Assembly: GCA_910584055.1 (NCBI GenBank)
Contig: CAJTZS010000053.1
Coordinates: forward strand, 1 to 23,248
Source: an uncultured Muribaculaceae bacterium
Lineage (GTDB): Bacteria; Bacteroidota; Bacteroidia; Bacteroidales; Muribaculaceae
Reading direction: 5' to 3'
Length of the DNA stretch: 23,248 nt
This document shows, piece after piece, positions 14,544-23,248 of this stretch (its first letter is position 1; the number at the start of each line of letters is the position of its first letter). The notes under the pieces are model-generated. The model worked only from the letters and a program-made list of their open reading frames with translations. It ran no database searches and had not been told where the DNA came from. A program made the translations under genes and the position numbers.

Positions 14544-15737
14544 ATGAAGATGAAATTTTTAACGGCTGGGGCGCTTGTCGCCGCTTTCGCCATTCCTGCT
14601 TTCGCGCAGACTGAGGAAGTGGTGGAAGTGGTTGAGGAGGCCCCCGCGAAGTCAGGAAGTTCGTTGACTTCGGATTTCAAGAGTAACTGGTTTATCAGCG
14701 CAGGCGCGGGCCCGCAGGTTTTCTTTGGCGACCATGACCGCCAGCGCAAGTTCGGACAGCGTATCTCTCCCGCGCTCGATATCGCTGTGGGCAAGTGGAT
14801 CACTCCTGTTGTCGGTATGCGTTTGATGTATAGCGGCCTCTACGCCAAGGGCGCCACTCAGAATGGTATCTTCTCCACCGGTCATCCTATCGACGGCAAG
14901 CCATGGCACGGTTACTGGCTCGAGGATTCGAAATTCGATTTCATGGACCTTCACGTTGATGTGCTCTTCGACCTCTGCAACTGGATCGGCGGCTACAATC
15001 CGAAACGCGTCTACAGTATCGCGTTCTACGCCGGCGCAGGCTACGGACACACCTGGAGCACTCCGCATCAGGATGCCATCGCTGCTAACGTGGGTCTTTT
15101 CCACATGTTCCATCTCGGTAGCGCATGGGATATCAACGTGGACATGCGCCTGAGCGGCTTCCATGACGGTTTCGACGGTGCCAACGGAGACGCTACGTTC
15201 GATGGCCTTGTTTCGCTGACGGCCGGTATTTCCTACCGTTTCGCTCCACGAGGCTGGAAAGTGAAGAAGGAGATTGTGACAATCTACGACAACGATGCTG
15301 TGAACCGCCTGCGCGAACAGGTTTCCAACCTTGTCGCCGCTAACGAGAAACTTGAGAAGGAAGCCAAGGCCGGCAAGAATGTATCGCACAAGACAGTGGA
15401 ATATGTCGGCGGCGACTACCTGATCTATTTCCCGATCAACGTGAGCGAACTCAGCCTTGCAGACCGCGCTCAGCTTGAGCAGTGTGCAACCGCTATCAAG
15501 AACGGACCCAAAGGTGCCAAGTATCTCATCATGGGTTATGCCGACAAGTCTACCGGTACGCCGGAGGTGAACGAGATCCTCAGCCGCGCCCGCGCGGAGT
15601 CAGTGCGTGCATGTCTGGTGAACGAGTTCGGTATCTCCGCCGACCGTTTCGACGTGCGTTGGAAAGGCGGCGTGGACAACATGTTCTACGATGATCCGGC
15701 CCTCAGCCGCGTTGTAATACTGAGCCCCGTGAAGTGA
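14544..15737 (+). CDS. OmpA-family outer-membrane protein
   Basis: This is a 397-aa protein with a cleavable signal peptide (MKMKFLTAGALVAAFAIPAFAQ, cleavage likely after AFA). A β-barrel-like region follows (NWFISAGAGPQVFFGDHD to SLTAGISYRF, about residues 50-235), then a short coiled-coil linker (DAVNRLREQVSNLVAANEKLEKEAK). The C-terminal OmpA peptidoglycan-binding domain has YLIYFPINVSELS, IMGYADKSTGTPEVNEILSRARAESV and RVVILSPVK. Expected role: tethering the outer membrane to peptidoglycan. ATG 14544 is chosen because the signal peptide starts there. Its TGA overlaps the GTG of the next gene (GTGA), so the two are probably co-translated. Confidence 0.92.
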   Translation: MKMKFLTAGALVAAFAIPAFAQTEEVVEVVEEAPAKSGSSLTSDFKSNWFISAGAGPQVFFGDHDRQRKFGQRISPALDIAVGKWITPVVGMRLMYSGLYAKGATQNGIFSTGHPIDGKPWHGYWLEDSKFDFMDLHVDVLFDLCNWIGGYNPKRVYSIAFYAGAGYGHTWSTPHQDAIAANVGLFHMFHLGSAWDINVDMRLSGFHDGFDGANGDATFDGLVSLTAGISYRFAPRGWKVKKEIVTIYDNDAVNRLREQVSNLVAANEKLEKEAKAGKNVSHKTVEYVGGDYLIYFPINVSELSLADRAQLEQCATAIKNGPKGAKYLIMGYADKSTGTPEVNEILSRARAESVRACLVNEFGISADRFDVRWKGGVDNMFYDDPALSRVVILSPVK

Positions 15738-16171
15738 CCATCTCCGCGGAAGAATTATTCGAATCGGTGCGCAGGGCTGCGGCCGATGGCGAAACAGTGA
15801 CGCTGACAGTGAACAGCGGAAGCATGCGTCCATTCCTGGATGCCGGCGACCGCGTGACGCTGTCGGCGTCAACTGCGTATAGACGAGGAGATATAGTGCT
15901 GGCAAAATGTGGCGATGAGGCTGGGTGTCGCACTGTCGTGCTCCACACGGTTGAGCGGCGGGAAGGGGAGGAGCTGATATTGAGGGGAGCCGCCAATCTT
16001 TATCGGCGCGAGAGGGCGAATGTTGCGGATGTTGCGGCGCGCGTGATTCGGGTGGAGCGTGGCGGCCGCCGGGTCGATGCTGATTCGCGGCTTTGGCGTT
16101 TCGCACTCCGCTCTTGGCCTGCATCTTCTTTTTTTAGAAGAATATTCCTATGGGTAAGTTCATTTATATGA
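15734..16171 (+). CDS. small S24/S26-type signal-peptidase-like protease
   Basis: This is a 145-aa protein. VTLTVNSGSMRPFLDAGDRV (22-41) holds the nucleophile motif GSMxP (Ser30), followed by RGDIVLAK (51-58). In the place where bacterial signal peptidases have Lys there is LHTVE (His71), as in SipW/archaeal-type Ser-His enzymes, and the usual GDxN motif reads GAAN (85-88). A catalytic Asp is therefore not obvious. The C-terminus (ASSFFRRIFLWVSSFI) is hydrophobic and may touch the membrane. It starts with a GTG overlapping the OmpA stop and overlaps the ABC exporter by up to 22 nt, suggesting translational coupling. With the exporter it could trim and export a peptide, but the substrate is not shown. 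Confidence 0.75.
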   Translation: MTISAEELFESVRRAAADGETVTLTVNSGSMRPFLDAGDRVTLSASTAYRRGDIVLAKCGDEAGCRTVVLHTVERREGEELILRGAANLYRRERANVADVAARVIRVERGGRRVDADSRLWRFALRSWPASSFFRRIFLWVSSFI

Positions 16172-17772
16172 TGCGGTGGCTTCGTCGCGAATCGCGCGGC
16201 GTGCGCGTGTATTCGGTCCTCGTGTCGCTTGCCGGCATGGGCGGTATCGCCTGTAGCCTCTGTTTCGTGTGGACCACGAAACATGTAATCGATATAGCTA
16301 CAGGCGTGTCTGACGACTCATTCGGAGCAGCCGTGGCGATGATGCTGTCGGCATTGGCGGGGCAGTTGCTCTTCAATGTTTTAGGCAAACGTGCCGGCGT
16401 GGTGTGCACCACGCGTTTCTCAAACAGGCTTCGGGCACATCTTTTCCGCACGATGCTCTTCAGCCGCTGGCGCGGTCGCGAACGTTTCCATTCAGCGGAT
16501 GTCATCGGAAGACTTCTCACCGATGTTTCCACCGTCTCAGGGATGGTTGGAGCGACGATTCCCGGAGTGGCAGTGACGTTGGTGCAGCTTCTTGCGGCTT
16601 TTGTTTTCCTGCTTTGCCTGAACGCTAAGATGGCGGCTGTGCTTGTGGTGATCATGCCTATGGCGCTTGCGTGCAGCAAGCTTTACATGAAGCGCAGCCA
16701 TCGCCTGACGCGCCGGATCCGGGCTGAAGAGACAGAAATCAACCGCATTTCGCAGGAGGGCCTGCAGCACAGGGTGCTGATCGCCACTCTGAAGAATCCA
16801 GAAGGATATGTTGAGAAATTCCGGGGGGCTCAGGAGCGGTTTTATGCTCTTGTGATGAAGCGCAACGACATCTCGCTTTTTGCTTCGACGGCAGTGACAG
16901 CCGGTTTCATGGGCGGATATACTGTGGCTTTCCTCTGGTGTGCCAACGGGTTGATGACGGGGACGGTGACCTTCGGTATGATGACGGCTTTCCTGCAGCT
17001 TGTGGCGCAGGTGCAGCGGCCGGTGGTGGATCTGGCGGGGAGAGTGCCTGCATTCGTGAATGCCGGAGTGGCGATAGAGAGGATAGACGAGGCGCGTGAG
17101 GAGGGTGCGGAAGACGGCGACGCGGCACTTCCGGTGCCTTCACTCAACCATCGGACGGTGGAAGATCTGCCGCGGGGAGAGGTGAGGCTGGTAAATGTGG
17201 GGTTCGTCTATCCGGATGGGAACGATGAGGCATTCACAGGGGTGAGCTATGTCTTCAAGGCAGGATCTATGACTGCGGTGGCGGGGGATACAGGTGCGGG
17301 GAAGACGACATTGCTGATGCTGATGCTCGGTTTTGCTGAGCCTACGAAAGGGAGGGTCATCGGTGCGGGGCGGGACATGGTGTTTGTGCCGCAAGGGAAT
17401 TCCCTGATGAGCGGAACGGTAAGGGAGAATCTCCTGATGGGGGATCCGGATGCCGATGACGCCCGGATGCGGGCGGCGTTGCATGCCGCGTGTGCGGATT
17501 TTGTGCTTGATCTGCCAGAAGGACTTGACACCGGTTGCGGCGAAAGGGGAGGTGGATTCAGTGAAGGGGAGGCACAGCGGATTGCGATAGCCCGTGGGCT
17601 TCTCGGAGAAGGGAAGGTGATGCTTCTCGATGAACCGACTTCCGCGCTCGACCCCGCAACCGAATCAGTGTTGATGGGGCGTTTGCGCGATGCGACAAAA
17701 GGGAAAACACTGATTATAGTGACCCACCGCGAGCAGACTATGGCGGCGTGTGACGGGGTGTTGAAAATCTGA
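16150..17772 (+). CDS. ABC exporter, fused membrane and ATPase domains
   Basis: This is a 540-aa half-transporter of the ABC exporter type. The transmembrane domain covers about residues 15-310 with several hydrophobic helices (LVSLAGMGGIACSLCFVWTT; AVAMMLSALAGQLLFNVLG; GVAVTLVQLLAAFVFLLCL). The ATPase has Walker A GDTGAGKTT (about 379-387), a signature FSEGEAQR (about 469-476, diverged from LSGGQ), Walker B VMLLDEPTSALD (about 490-501) and an H-loop IIVTHRE (about His526). There is no N-terminal C39 peptidase. A second start at ATG 16168 would give an exact ATGA overlap with the S26-like gene and 534 aa. The likely substrate class is peptide, lipid or drug; context makes a peptide plausible. 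Confidence 0.88.
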   Translation: MGKFIYMMRWLRRESRGVRVYSVLVSLAGMGGIACSLCFVWTTKHVIDIATGVSDDSFGAAVAMMLSALAGQLLFNVLGKRAGVVCTTRFSNRLRAHLFRTMLFSRWRGRERFHSADVIGRLLTDVSTVSGMVGATIPGVAVTLVQLLAAFVFLLCLNAKMAAVLVVIMPMALACSKLYMKRSHRLTRRIRAEETEINRISQEGLQHRVLIATLKNPEGYVEKFRGAQERFYALVMKRNDISLFASTAVTAGFMGGYTVAFLWCANGLMTGTVTFGMMTAFLQLVAQVQRPVVDLAGRVPAFVNAGVAIERIDEAREEGAEDGDAALPVPSLNHRTVEDLPRGEVRLVNVGFVYPDGNDEAFTGVSYVFKAGSMTAVAGDTGAGKTTLLMLMLGFAEPTKGRVIGAGRDMVFVPQGNSLMSGTVRENLLMGDPDADDARMRAALHAACADFVLDLPEGLDTGCGERGGGFSEGEAQRIAIARGLLGEGKVMLLDEPTSALDPATESVLMGRLRDATKGKTLIIVTHREQTMAACDGVLKI

Positions 17773-17859
17773 CATGAGGTCGATTTGGAATGATTTTGGA
17801 CTAATGTGTGTAAAAAATACAATTTTAACAAAAATTTATAAAAATAGCAGTTGAAATTG

Positions 17860-17890
17860 TTGCCTGTGTCATAAATATACATTAACTTTG
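17860..17890 (+). promoter_or_regulatory. promoter for candidate noncoding RNA
   Basis: TTG (17860-17862), a 20-nt spacer and TAACTTTG (17883-17890) match the Bacteroidetes consensus. The start would be near 17896. The nearest gene is about 300 nt downstream, beyond an intrinsic terminator and a second promoter. Confidence 0.65.
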
Positions 17891-17895
17891 CACTG

Positions 17896-18081
17896 CAAAT
17901 AAAGGCCGGATAGTTCCGGCAAGTGATAAAGATGGCAAGTCAAAAAATCTTTTAAGTAATAGTGATATAAATTTGTAAGTTAGTGGTTGAGTAGGACTGA
18001 TGTTTGCTTGGGAAAGCCGGCGAAGTTTAAAAAATCACAGAGCGGCAGGAAATTGTGAAATTTCGTGCCGTTGTTGTTTTT
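17896..18081 (+). ncRNA. candidate ~186-nt noncoding RNA, family unknown
   Basis: The interval runs from the predicted start of the promoter at 17860-17890 to the T-rich end of the terminator at 18043-18081. It begins with a perfect GCCGGA-TAGT-TCCGGC hairpin (17905-17920), has a weak AAGAT/ATCTT pair further on, and holds no convincing ORF; the 7-codon frame at 17932 and 27-codon frame at 18000 look accidental. I could not assign it to 6S, tmRNA, RNase P, SRP or a known riboswitch by eye. It could also be a leader of the downstream gene with an attenuator. Confidence 0.45.
18043..18081 (+). terminator. intrinsic terminator
   Basis: CGGCA (18043-18047) pairs with TGCCG (18066-18070) and GAAATT (18049-18054) with AATTTC (18059-18064), with one G·G mismatch between them and a GTGA loop. 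A T-rich tail TTGTTGTTTTT (18071-18081) follows at once. A second small stem, GTTGTTT/AAACAAC (18073-18088), overlaps the tail. Confidence 0.65.
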
Positions 18082-18118
18082 AAACAACTTCTAATAGTTG
18101 CAGTTTTCTTTGTCGGTG

Positions 18119-18149
18119 TTGTAGGTTTAGGGAAAATTCGTTATTTTTG
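18119..18149 (+). promoter_or_regulatory. promoter for the GlmU-like gene
   Basis: TTG (18119-18121), a 20-nt spacer and TATTTTTG (18142-18149) match the Bacteroidetes consensus. A start near 18156 leaves a leader of about 35 nt before ATG 18191. Confidence 0.65.
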
Positions 18150-18190
18150 CTATTCTAATTGAACTAACCGATTGAATTAACCGAAATCTA

Positions 18191-19426
18191 ATGGACAAAA
18201 ATATGAATGTGGTGCTGTTCGACACCCTTGAAGCTTTTGAGAATCTTCTGCCCCTGTCTTATACCAGGCCTGTGTGCAATTTCCGGGTTGGTATAATGAC
18301 TATCCAAGAGAAGTGGACGCATCTCATGCCGGCGAATTATTCATCTTTGACTACGGAGTATCTAAGTGAGAAATTTCCTGTCGGGGTTGACGGCGACGAG
18401 ACGGCGCTCTTTATCGCCGGCAATGTATTGCCGGATGCCGCGCTTGTGGAGGCGGTTAAATCGCTTCCGGTCGGGGAGGCTCTGAAAGATGCCGACGGGA
18501 TCGTGGCTTTTTGCGGTTCGCTTGCCGCTTTCCGTGAAATGGAAGCCCAATGCGGGAGACAGGAGGAGCAGGAAGTTTCGGGGCGTGAACTGACGGAAGT
18601 GAGGAGGATACGGTATGTATACGATGTGTTCCGTATGAACGGCGATGAAATCCGTCGCGATTATGCGCTTCTTGCAGAGGGGGAGAGCAAGGTTGCACCG
18701 GACAGGTCGGTGACAATAATAGGGCCTATGACCACTCCCGTGGGATATCCCTCCTTATATATAGAGGAGGGGGCGACAGTGGAAGGGGCGACGCTAAACG
18801 TGAAGGAGGGCCCCATATATATAGGAAAGGGCACTACGGTGATGGAGGGTGCGTGCCTGCGCGGCCCGTTGGCGGTGTGCGACAACGCCACAGTCAGGAT
18901 GGGGGCGAAGGTTTACGGCTCCACCACAATAGGACCTTTCTGCAAGGTGGGTGGAGAACTCGACAACGCCGTGATGTTCGGGTTCAGCAACAAGGCGCAC
19001 GACGGCTATCTCGGAAATGCCGTGATCGGCGAATGGTGCAACCTCGGAGCCGGGGCCAATGCATCGAACCTGAAAAACGACTATTCGAAAATCCGCATCT
19101 GGAATTACCACACCCAGCGCTTCATGCGCACCGACCTTCAATTCTGCGGCCTTATAATGGGCGATCATTCGAAAGCCGGCATCAACACCATGTTCAACAC
19201 CGCCACGGTTGTAGGGGTGGGTGTCAACATGCACGGAGCCGGTTTTCCGCGCACGTTTATCCCGAGTTTCTCCACGGGGTCGCCTGAGGGCGGCTTCGAG
19301 AACGTGAGCATCGACAAGTTCATGGAGACGGCAGGGAAGGTGATGCAGCGCCGCGGGCTTGTATTGACCGACATCGACCGCCATATCTTCGATACAATCT
19401 ACCGCTCGGCTGCGCGATTCAAATAG
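18191..19426 (+). CDS. GlmU-like sugar nucleotidyltransferase/acyltransferase
   Basis: This is a 411-aa cytoplasmic protein resembling the Bacteroidetes GlmU-like family (TIGR03991), proposed to make UDP-GlcNAc for peptidoglycan, lipid A and surface glycans. The N-terminal part (NVVLFDTLEAFENLLPLSYTRPVCNFRVG, then IMTIQEKW) has the family's Arg-Pro and RVG…EKW words and lacks the canonical GxGTRM loop. The C-terminal half from about residue 175 is a left-handed β-helix made of hexapeptide repeats (TVEGATLNVKEGPIYIGKGTTVMEGACLRGP…). It includes GEWCNLGAGANASNLKNDYS and GDHSKAGINTMFNTATVVGVGVN, matching the acyltransferase active-site region. An independent promoter lies upstream. The enzymatic assignment rests on family resemblance only. 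Confidence 0.85.
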   Translation: MDKNMNVVLFDTLEAFENLLPLSYTRPVCNFRVGIMTIQEKWTHLMPANYSSLTTEYLSEKFPVGVDGDETALFIAGNVLPDAALVEAVKSLPVGEALKDADGIVAFCGSLAAFREMEAQCGRQEEQEVSGRELTEVRRIRYVYDVFRMNGDEIRRDYALLAEGESKVAPDRSVTIIGPMTTPVGYPSLYIEEGATVEGATLNVKEGPIYIGKGTTVMEGACLRGPLAVCDNATVRMGAKVYGSTTIGPFCKVGGELDNAVMFGFSNKAHDGYLGNAVIGEWCNLGAGANASNLKNDYSKIRIWNYHTQRFMRTDLQFCGLIMGDHSKAGINTMFNTATVVGVGVNMHGAGFPRTFIPSFSTGSPEGGFENVSIDKFMETAGKVMQRRGLVLTDIDRHIFDTIYRSAARFK

Positions 19427-19474
19427 TCGCCGATGAGACTGTCGGAAACAAAAATGGCAAAAAACGAATAAAAG

Positions 19475-19506
19475 TTTGGCTAATCCACTAATTTTTAGTA
19501 TCTTTG
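19475..19506 (+). promoter_or_regulatory. str operon promoter
   Basis: TTTG (19475-19478), a 20-nt spacer and TATCTTTG (19499-19506) match the Bacteroidetes consensus fully. A start near 19513 gives a leader of about 140 nt before rpsL, as expected for a strong ribosomal-protein promoter. Confidence 0.75.
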
Positions 19507-19541
19507 CATCGCTTTAAGAGTAATTCTGCGGCATCTGGCGG

Positions 19542-19597
19542 CTAAATAATTGAAAGGCAATTATTTAGTGCGCAATTTAATGTGTGCCGGAATTGCG
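19542..19597 (+). promoter_or_regulatory. two-hairpin leader of the str operon
   Basis: CTAAATAATTG-AAAGG-CAATTATTTAG (19542-19568) is a perfect 11-bp stem. Three bases on, CGCAATT/AATTGCG (19571-19597) forms a second stem with a 13-nt loop. Both lie in the predicted 5' leader of rpsL. A role in autoregulation by a ribosomal protein of the operon is possible. No T tract follows. Confidence 0.5.
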
Positions 19598-19654
19598 GGA
19601 ATTTTAGCAAGAACAAACAGTTACAAACCAAATAAATCAAAAAAGAGACTAAGA

Positions 19655-20038
19655 ATGCCAACAATTCAGCAATTAGTAAGAAAAGGACGCAGCGTTCTCA
19701 AAGACAAGAGCAAGTCGCCCGCATTGGATTCCTGTCCTCAGCGCCGCGGTGTTTGTGTGCGTGTGTACACCACCACCCCCAAGAAGCCTAACTCGGCTAT
19801 GAGAAAGGTGGCGCGTGTTCGCCTTACGAACGGCAAGGAAGTGAACAGCTACATTCCGGGAGAGGGTCATAACCTCCAGGAGCACTCAATCGTGATGGTT
19901 CGCGGTGGTCGTGTGAAAGACCTTCCTGGTGTTCGCTATCATATCGTGCGTGGCACACTTGACACGGCAGGAGTACAGGGCCGCACCCAGCGCCGCTCAA
20001 AATACGGAGCAAAGCGTCCTAAAGCAGCGAAGAAGTAA
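19655..20038 (+). CDS. rpsL: 30S ribosomal protein S12
   Basis: This is a 127-aa protein of the decoding site in the small subunit. ATG 19655 is chosen because the conserved sequence MPTIQQLVRKGR begins there; the frame stays open upstream to 19550 but that part is unlike S12. Key words are TTTPKKPNSAMRKVARV and GRVKDLPGVRYHIVRGTLD. The residues where streptomycin resistance arises (E. coli Lys42 and Lys87) are wild-type lysines here (Lys43 and Lys88 counting Met). It is the first gene of the str operon; a 198-nt gap before rpsG is unusually long and contains heptamer repeats. Confidence 0.97.
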   Translation: MPTIQQLVRKGRSVLKDKSKSPALDSCPQRRGVCVRVYTTTPKKPNSAMRKVARVRLTNGKEVNSYIPGEGHNLQEHSIVMVRGGRVKDLPGVRYHIVRGTLDTAGVQGRTQRRSKYGAKRPKAAKK

Positions 20039-20047
20039 CTATCAAGG

Positions 20048-20075
20048 CTTTAGGCCTTAGGCCTTAGGCTTTAGA
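20048..20075. repeat. CTTTAGG/CCTTAGG heptamer array between rpsL and rpsG
   Basis: Four 7-nt units, CTTTAGG, CCTTAGG, CCTTAGG and CTTTAGA, start 9 nt after the rpsL stop. The units contain near-palindromic CCTTAGG words and can fold in several registers. Read on the other strand they are CTAAAGC/CTAAGGC, similar to the CTAACGC-type units at 1616-1720. In E. coli the rpsL-rpsG gap holds the S7 regulatory site; whether this one does is unknown. Confidence 0.7.
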
Positions 20076-20236
20076 TTTTGACGGTAAGCTATTTAGCTGC
20101 AAAAGAAACTAAGACAAAAACAAAAACAAACCACGGTTTTTGATTTATTGGATGGCTATGGTTGAGTAAACTCCGCAAGAGAGCGGTGTTGAAGATTGCA
20201 AAAGCAGCCAAAAACAAAAACACTAAACAAACAAAA

Positions 20237-20713
20237 ATGAGAAAAGCAAAGCCAAAGAAAAGGGTTGTTCTTCCCGATCCCGTTTTCCACGATGTCAAAG
20301 TGACAAAATTTGTGAACCATCTGATGTATGACGGAAAGAAGAACACAGCTTTCACAATTTTCTATAGCGCATTGGAGACTGTGAAGTCGAAAATGCCCAA
20401 CGAGGAGAAGACAGCTCTCGAGATCTGGAAAAAAGCGCTCGAGAACGTGACTCCCCAGGTAGAGGTTAAGTCGCGCCGTGTAGGTGGCGCAACCTTCCAG
20501 GTTCCTACCGAGATCCGTGCTGACCGCAAGGAATCGATATCGATGAAAAATCTCATTATCTTCGCCCGCAAACGCGGCGGCAAAACGATGGCCGACAAGC
20601 TCGCAGCCGAAATCGTAGACGCCTTCAACGACCAGGGTGGCGCATACAAGAGAAAAGAGGATATGCACCGCATGGCAGAGGCTAACCGCGCGTTCGCACA
20701 TTTCAGGTTTTAA
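20237..20713 (+). CDS. rpsG: 30S ribosomal protein S7
   Basis: This is a 158-aa protein that organises the head of the small subunit and contacts the E-site tRNA. ATG 20237 starts the conserved sequence MRKAKPKKRVVLPDPVFHD. The frame is open upstream to a TTG at 20162, which would add 25 basic residues not typical of S7. Further family words are VNHLMYDGKKNTAFTIFYSAL, VKSRRVGGATFQVPTEIR and KRKEDMHRMAEANRAFAHFRF. It is followed by fusA after 17 nt. Confidence 0.97.
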   Translation: MRKAKPKKRVVLPDPVFHDVKVTKFVNHLMYDGKKNTAFTIFYSALETVKSKMPNEEKTALEIWKKALENVTPQVEVKSRRVGGATFQVPTEIRADRKESISMKNLIIFARKRGGKTMADKLAAEIVDAFNDQGGAYKRKEDMHRMAEANRAFAHFRF

Positions 20714-20730
20714 TATTGAGATAAGAGAAA

Positions 20731-22851
<2,121 letters not shown>

Positions 22852-22869
22852 AATAGTCATAACAACAAT

Positions 22870-23175
22870 ATGAGCCAAAAAATCAGAATCAAACTTAAAT
22901 CTTACGACCACAATCTCGTAGACAAGTCTGCAGAGAAGATCGTAAAGACGGTCAAATCGACCGGCGCAGTTGTGAGCGGCCCGATTCCATTGCCCACACA
23001 CAAGCGTATCTTCACAGTGAACCGCTCTACTTTCGTCAACAAGAAGAGCCGTGAGCAGTTCCAGCTTTCATCCTTCCAGCGTCTGATCGATATCTATTCG
23101 AGCACTTCGAAGACAGTTGACGCCCTGATGAAGCTTGAGCTTCCGAGTGGAGTAGACGTATCAATCAAAGTATAA
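22870..23175 (+). CDS. rpsJ: 30S ribosomal protein S10
   Basis: This is a 101-aa protein of the small subunit, also the NusE partner in antitermination complexes. MSQKIRIKLKSYDHNLVDKSAEKIV, GPIPLPTHKRIFTVNRSTFVNKKSREQF and LMKLELPSGVDVSIKV are standard S10 sequence. It starts 18 nt after fusA, so the str and S10 operons appear fused with tuf absent between fusA and rpsJ, as is usual in Bacteroidetes. Confidence 0.97.
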   Translation: MSQKIRIKLKSYDHNLVDKSAEKIVKTVKSTGAVVSGPIPLPTHKRIFTVNRSTFVNKKSREQFQLSSFQRLIDIYSSTSKTVDALMKLELPSGVDVSIKV

Positions 23176-23202
23176 CAATATACCACAAACAGTTAAAAAG
23201 AA

Positions 23203-23248
23203 ATGCCAGGATTATTAGGAAAGAAAATCGGAATGACATCCGTTTTCA
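23203..23248 (+). CDS. rplC: 50S ribosomal protein L3, 5' end only
   Basis: The ATG at 23203 opens MPGLLGKKIGMTSVF, the conserved L3 N-terminus, and the window ends after 15 codons. It lies 27 nt after rpsJ, the normal order of the S10 cluster. Only the start of the gene is seen. Confidence 0.9.
   Translation, partial: MPGLLGKKIGMTSVF

Noticed and set aside
14652..15389. 245-codon minus-strand ORF
   Set aside because: It is antisense to the OmpA-family gene; the translated sequence shows no family features.
17932..17955. 7-codon leader peptide (MASQKIF)
   Set aside because: It has no regulatory codons or adjacent attenuator pairing that would support a leader-peptide mechanism.
18000..18083. 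27-codon ORF starting MFAWESRRSL
   Set aside because: It runs through the terminator stem and T tract, has no recognisable features, and ends in the poly-T; most likely accidental.
19550..19654. N-terminal extension of S12
   Set aside because: The extra 35 residues overlap the leader hairpins and are unlike S12; the conserved start is MPTIQQLVRKGR.
19655..20038. Streptomycin-resistance change in S12
   Set aside because: Both classical lysine positions are wild type.
20162..20236. N-terminal extension of S7 from a TTG
   Set aside because: S7 proteins begin at the MRKAKPKKR-type start; the extension is low-complexity Lys/Asn/Ala from an A-rich leader.

Overview
The window looks like a chromosomal segment from a Bacteroidales bacterium. 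Three things point there: promoters of the type TTG–20 nt–TAnnTTTG, fimbrillin-type lipoproteins, and a str operon that runs straight into rpsJ and rplC without tuf. Housekeeping and exopolysaccharide genes are roughly 55-57% GC where I counted, which would suit a Muribaculaceae-like organism, but the genus cannot be fixed from sequence reading alone. Every credible gene is on the + strand.

Positions 1-9170 are an exopolysaccharide/capsule locus: two GT4 glycosyltransferases, a polyprenyl-phosphate sugar-phosphotransferase (initiating enzyme), a PqqD-like protein, a PF14907-type nucleotidyltransferase, an HPr-kinase-like P-loop protein, a Wza-type export lipoprotein and a Wzc-type chain-length regulator/tyrosine kinase with a Gly-Tyr tail. 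Gaps between these genes hold short hairpins and 7-nt-period repeats. The most striking is (CATTCAA)7 at the 5' end of the nucleotidyltransferase reading frame. It pairs with an inverted array upstream and could switch the gene on and off by frame.

Positions 9200-12000 are visibly more AT-rich. They hold a 68-aa peptide with a YxxPxI motif near its N-terminus and a fimbrillin-like lipoprotein fused to a degenerate PI-PLC-like domain, broken by one base in an A8 tract. Positions 12253-17772 hold a second fimbrillin-like lipoprotein, an OmpA-family protein, a small S24/S26-type peptidase and an ABC exporter with fused membrane and ATPase domains; the last three are tightly packed or overlapping.

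Taken together, PqqD-like protein, nucleotidyltransferase, HPr-kinase-like protein, YxxPxI peptide, S26-like peptidase and ABC exporter resemble a scattered peptide-modification and export set. They recall the kinase/nucleotidyltransferase-bearing lasso peptide clusters, but no cyclase or transglutaminase-like protease is present. This is the best candidate for an undescribed system, and it is an inference.

Positions 17773-18190 have two promoters and an intrinsic terminator that frame a probable ~186-nt noncoding RNA. A GlmU-like sugar nucleotidyltransferase/acyltransferase follows. From 19475 the str operon begins, with a strong promoter and a leader carrying two hairpins, then rpsL, rpsG, fusA, rpsJ and the first codons of rplC, cut by the window end.
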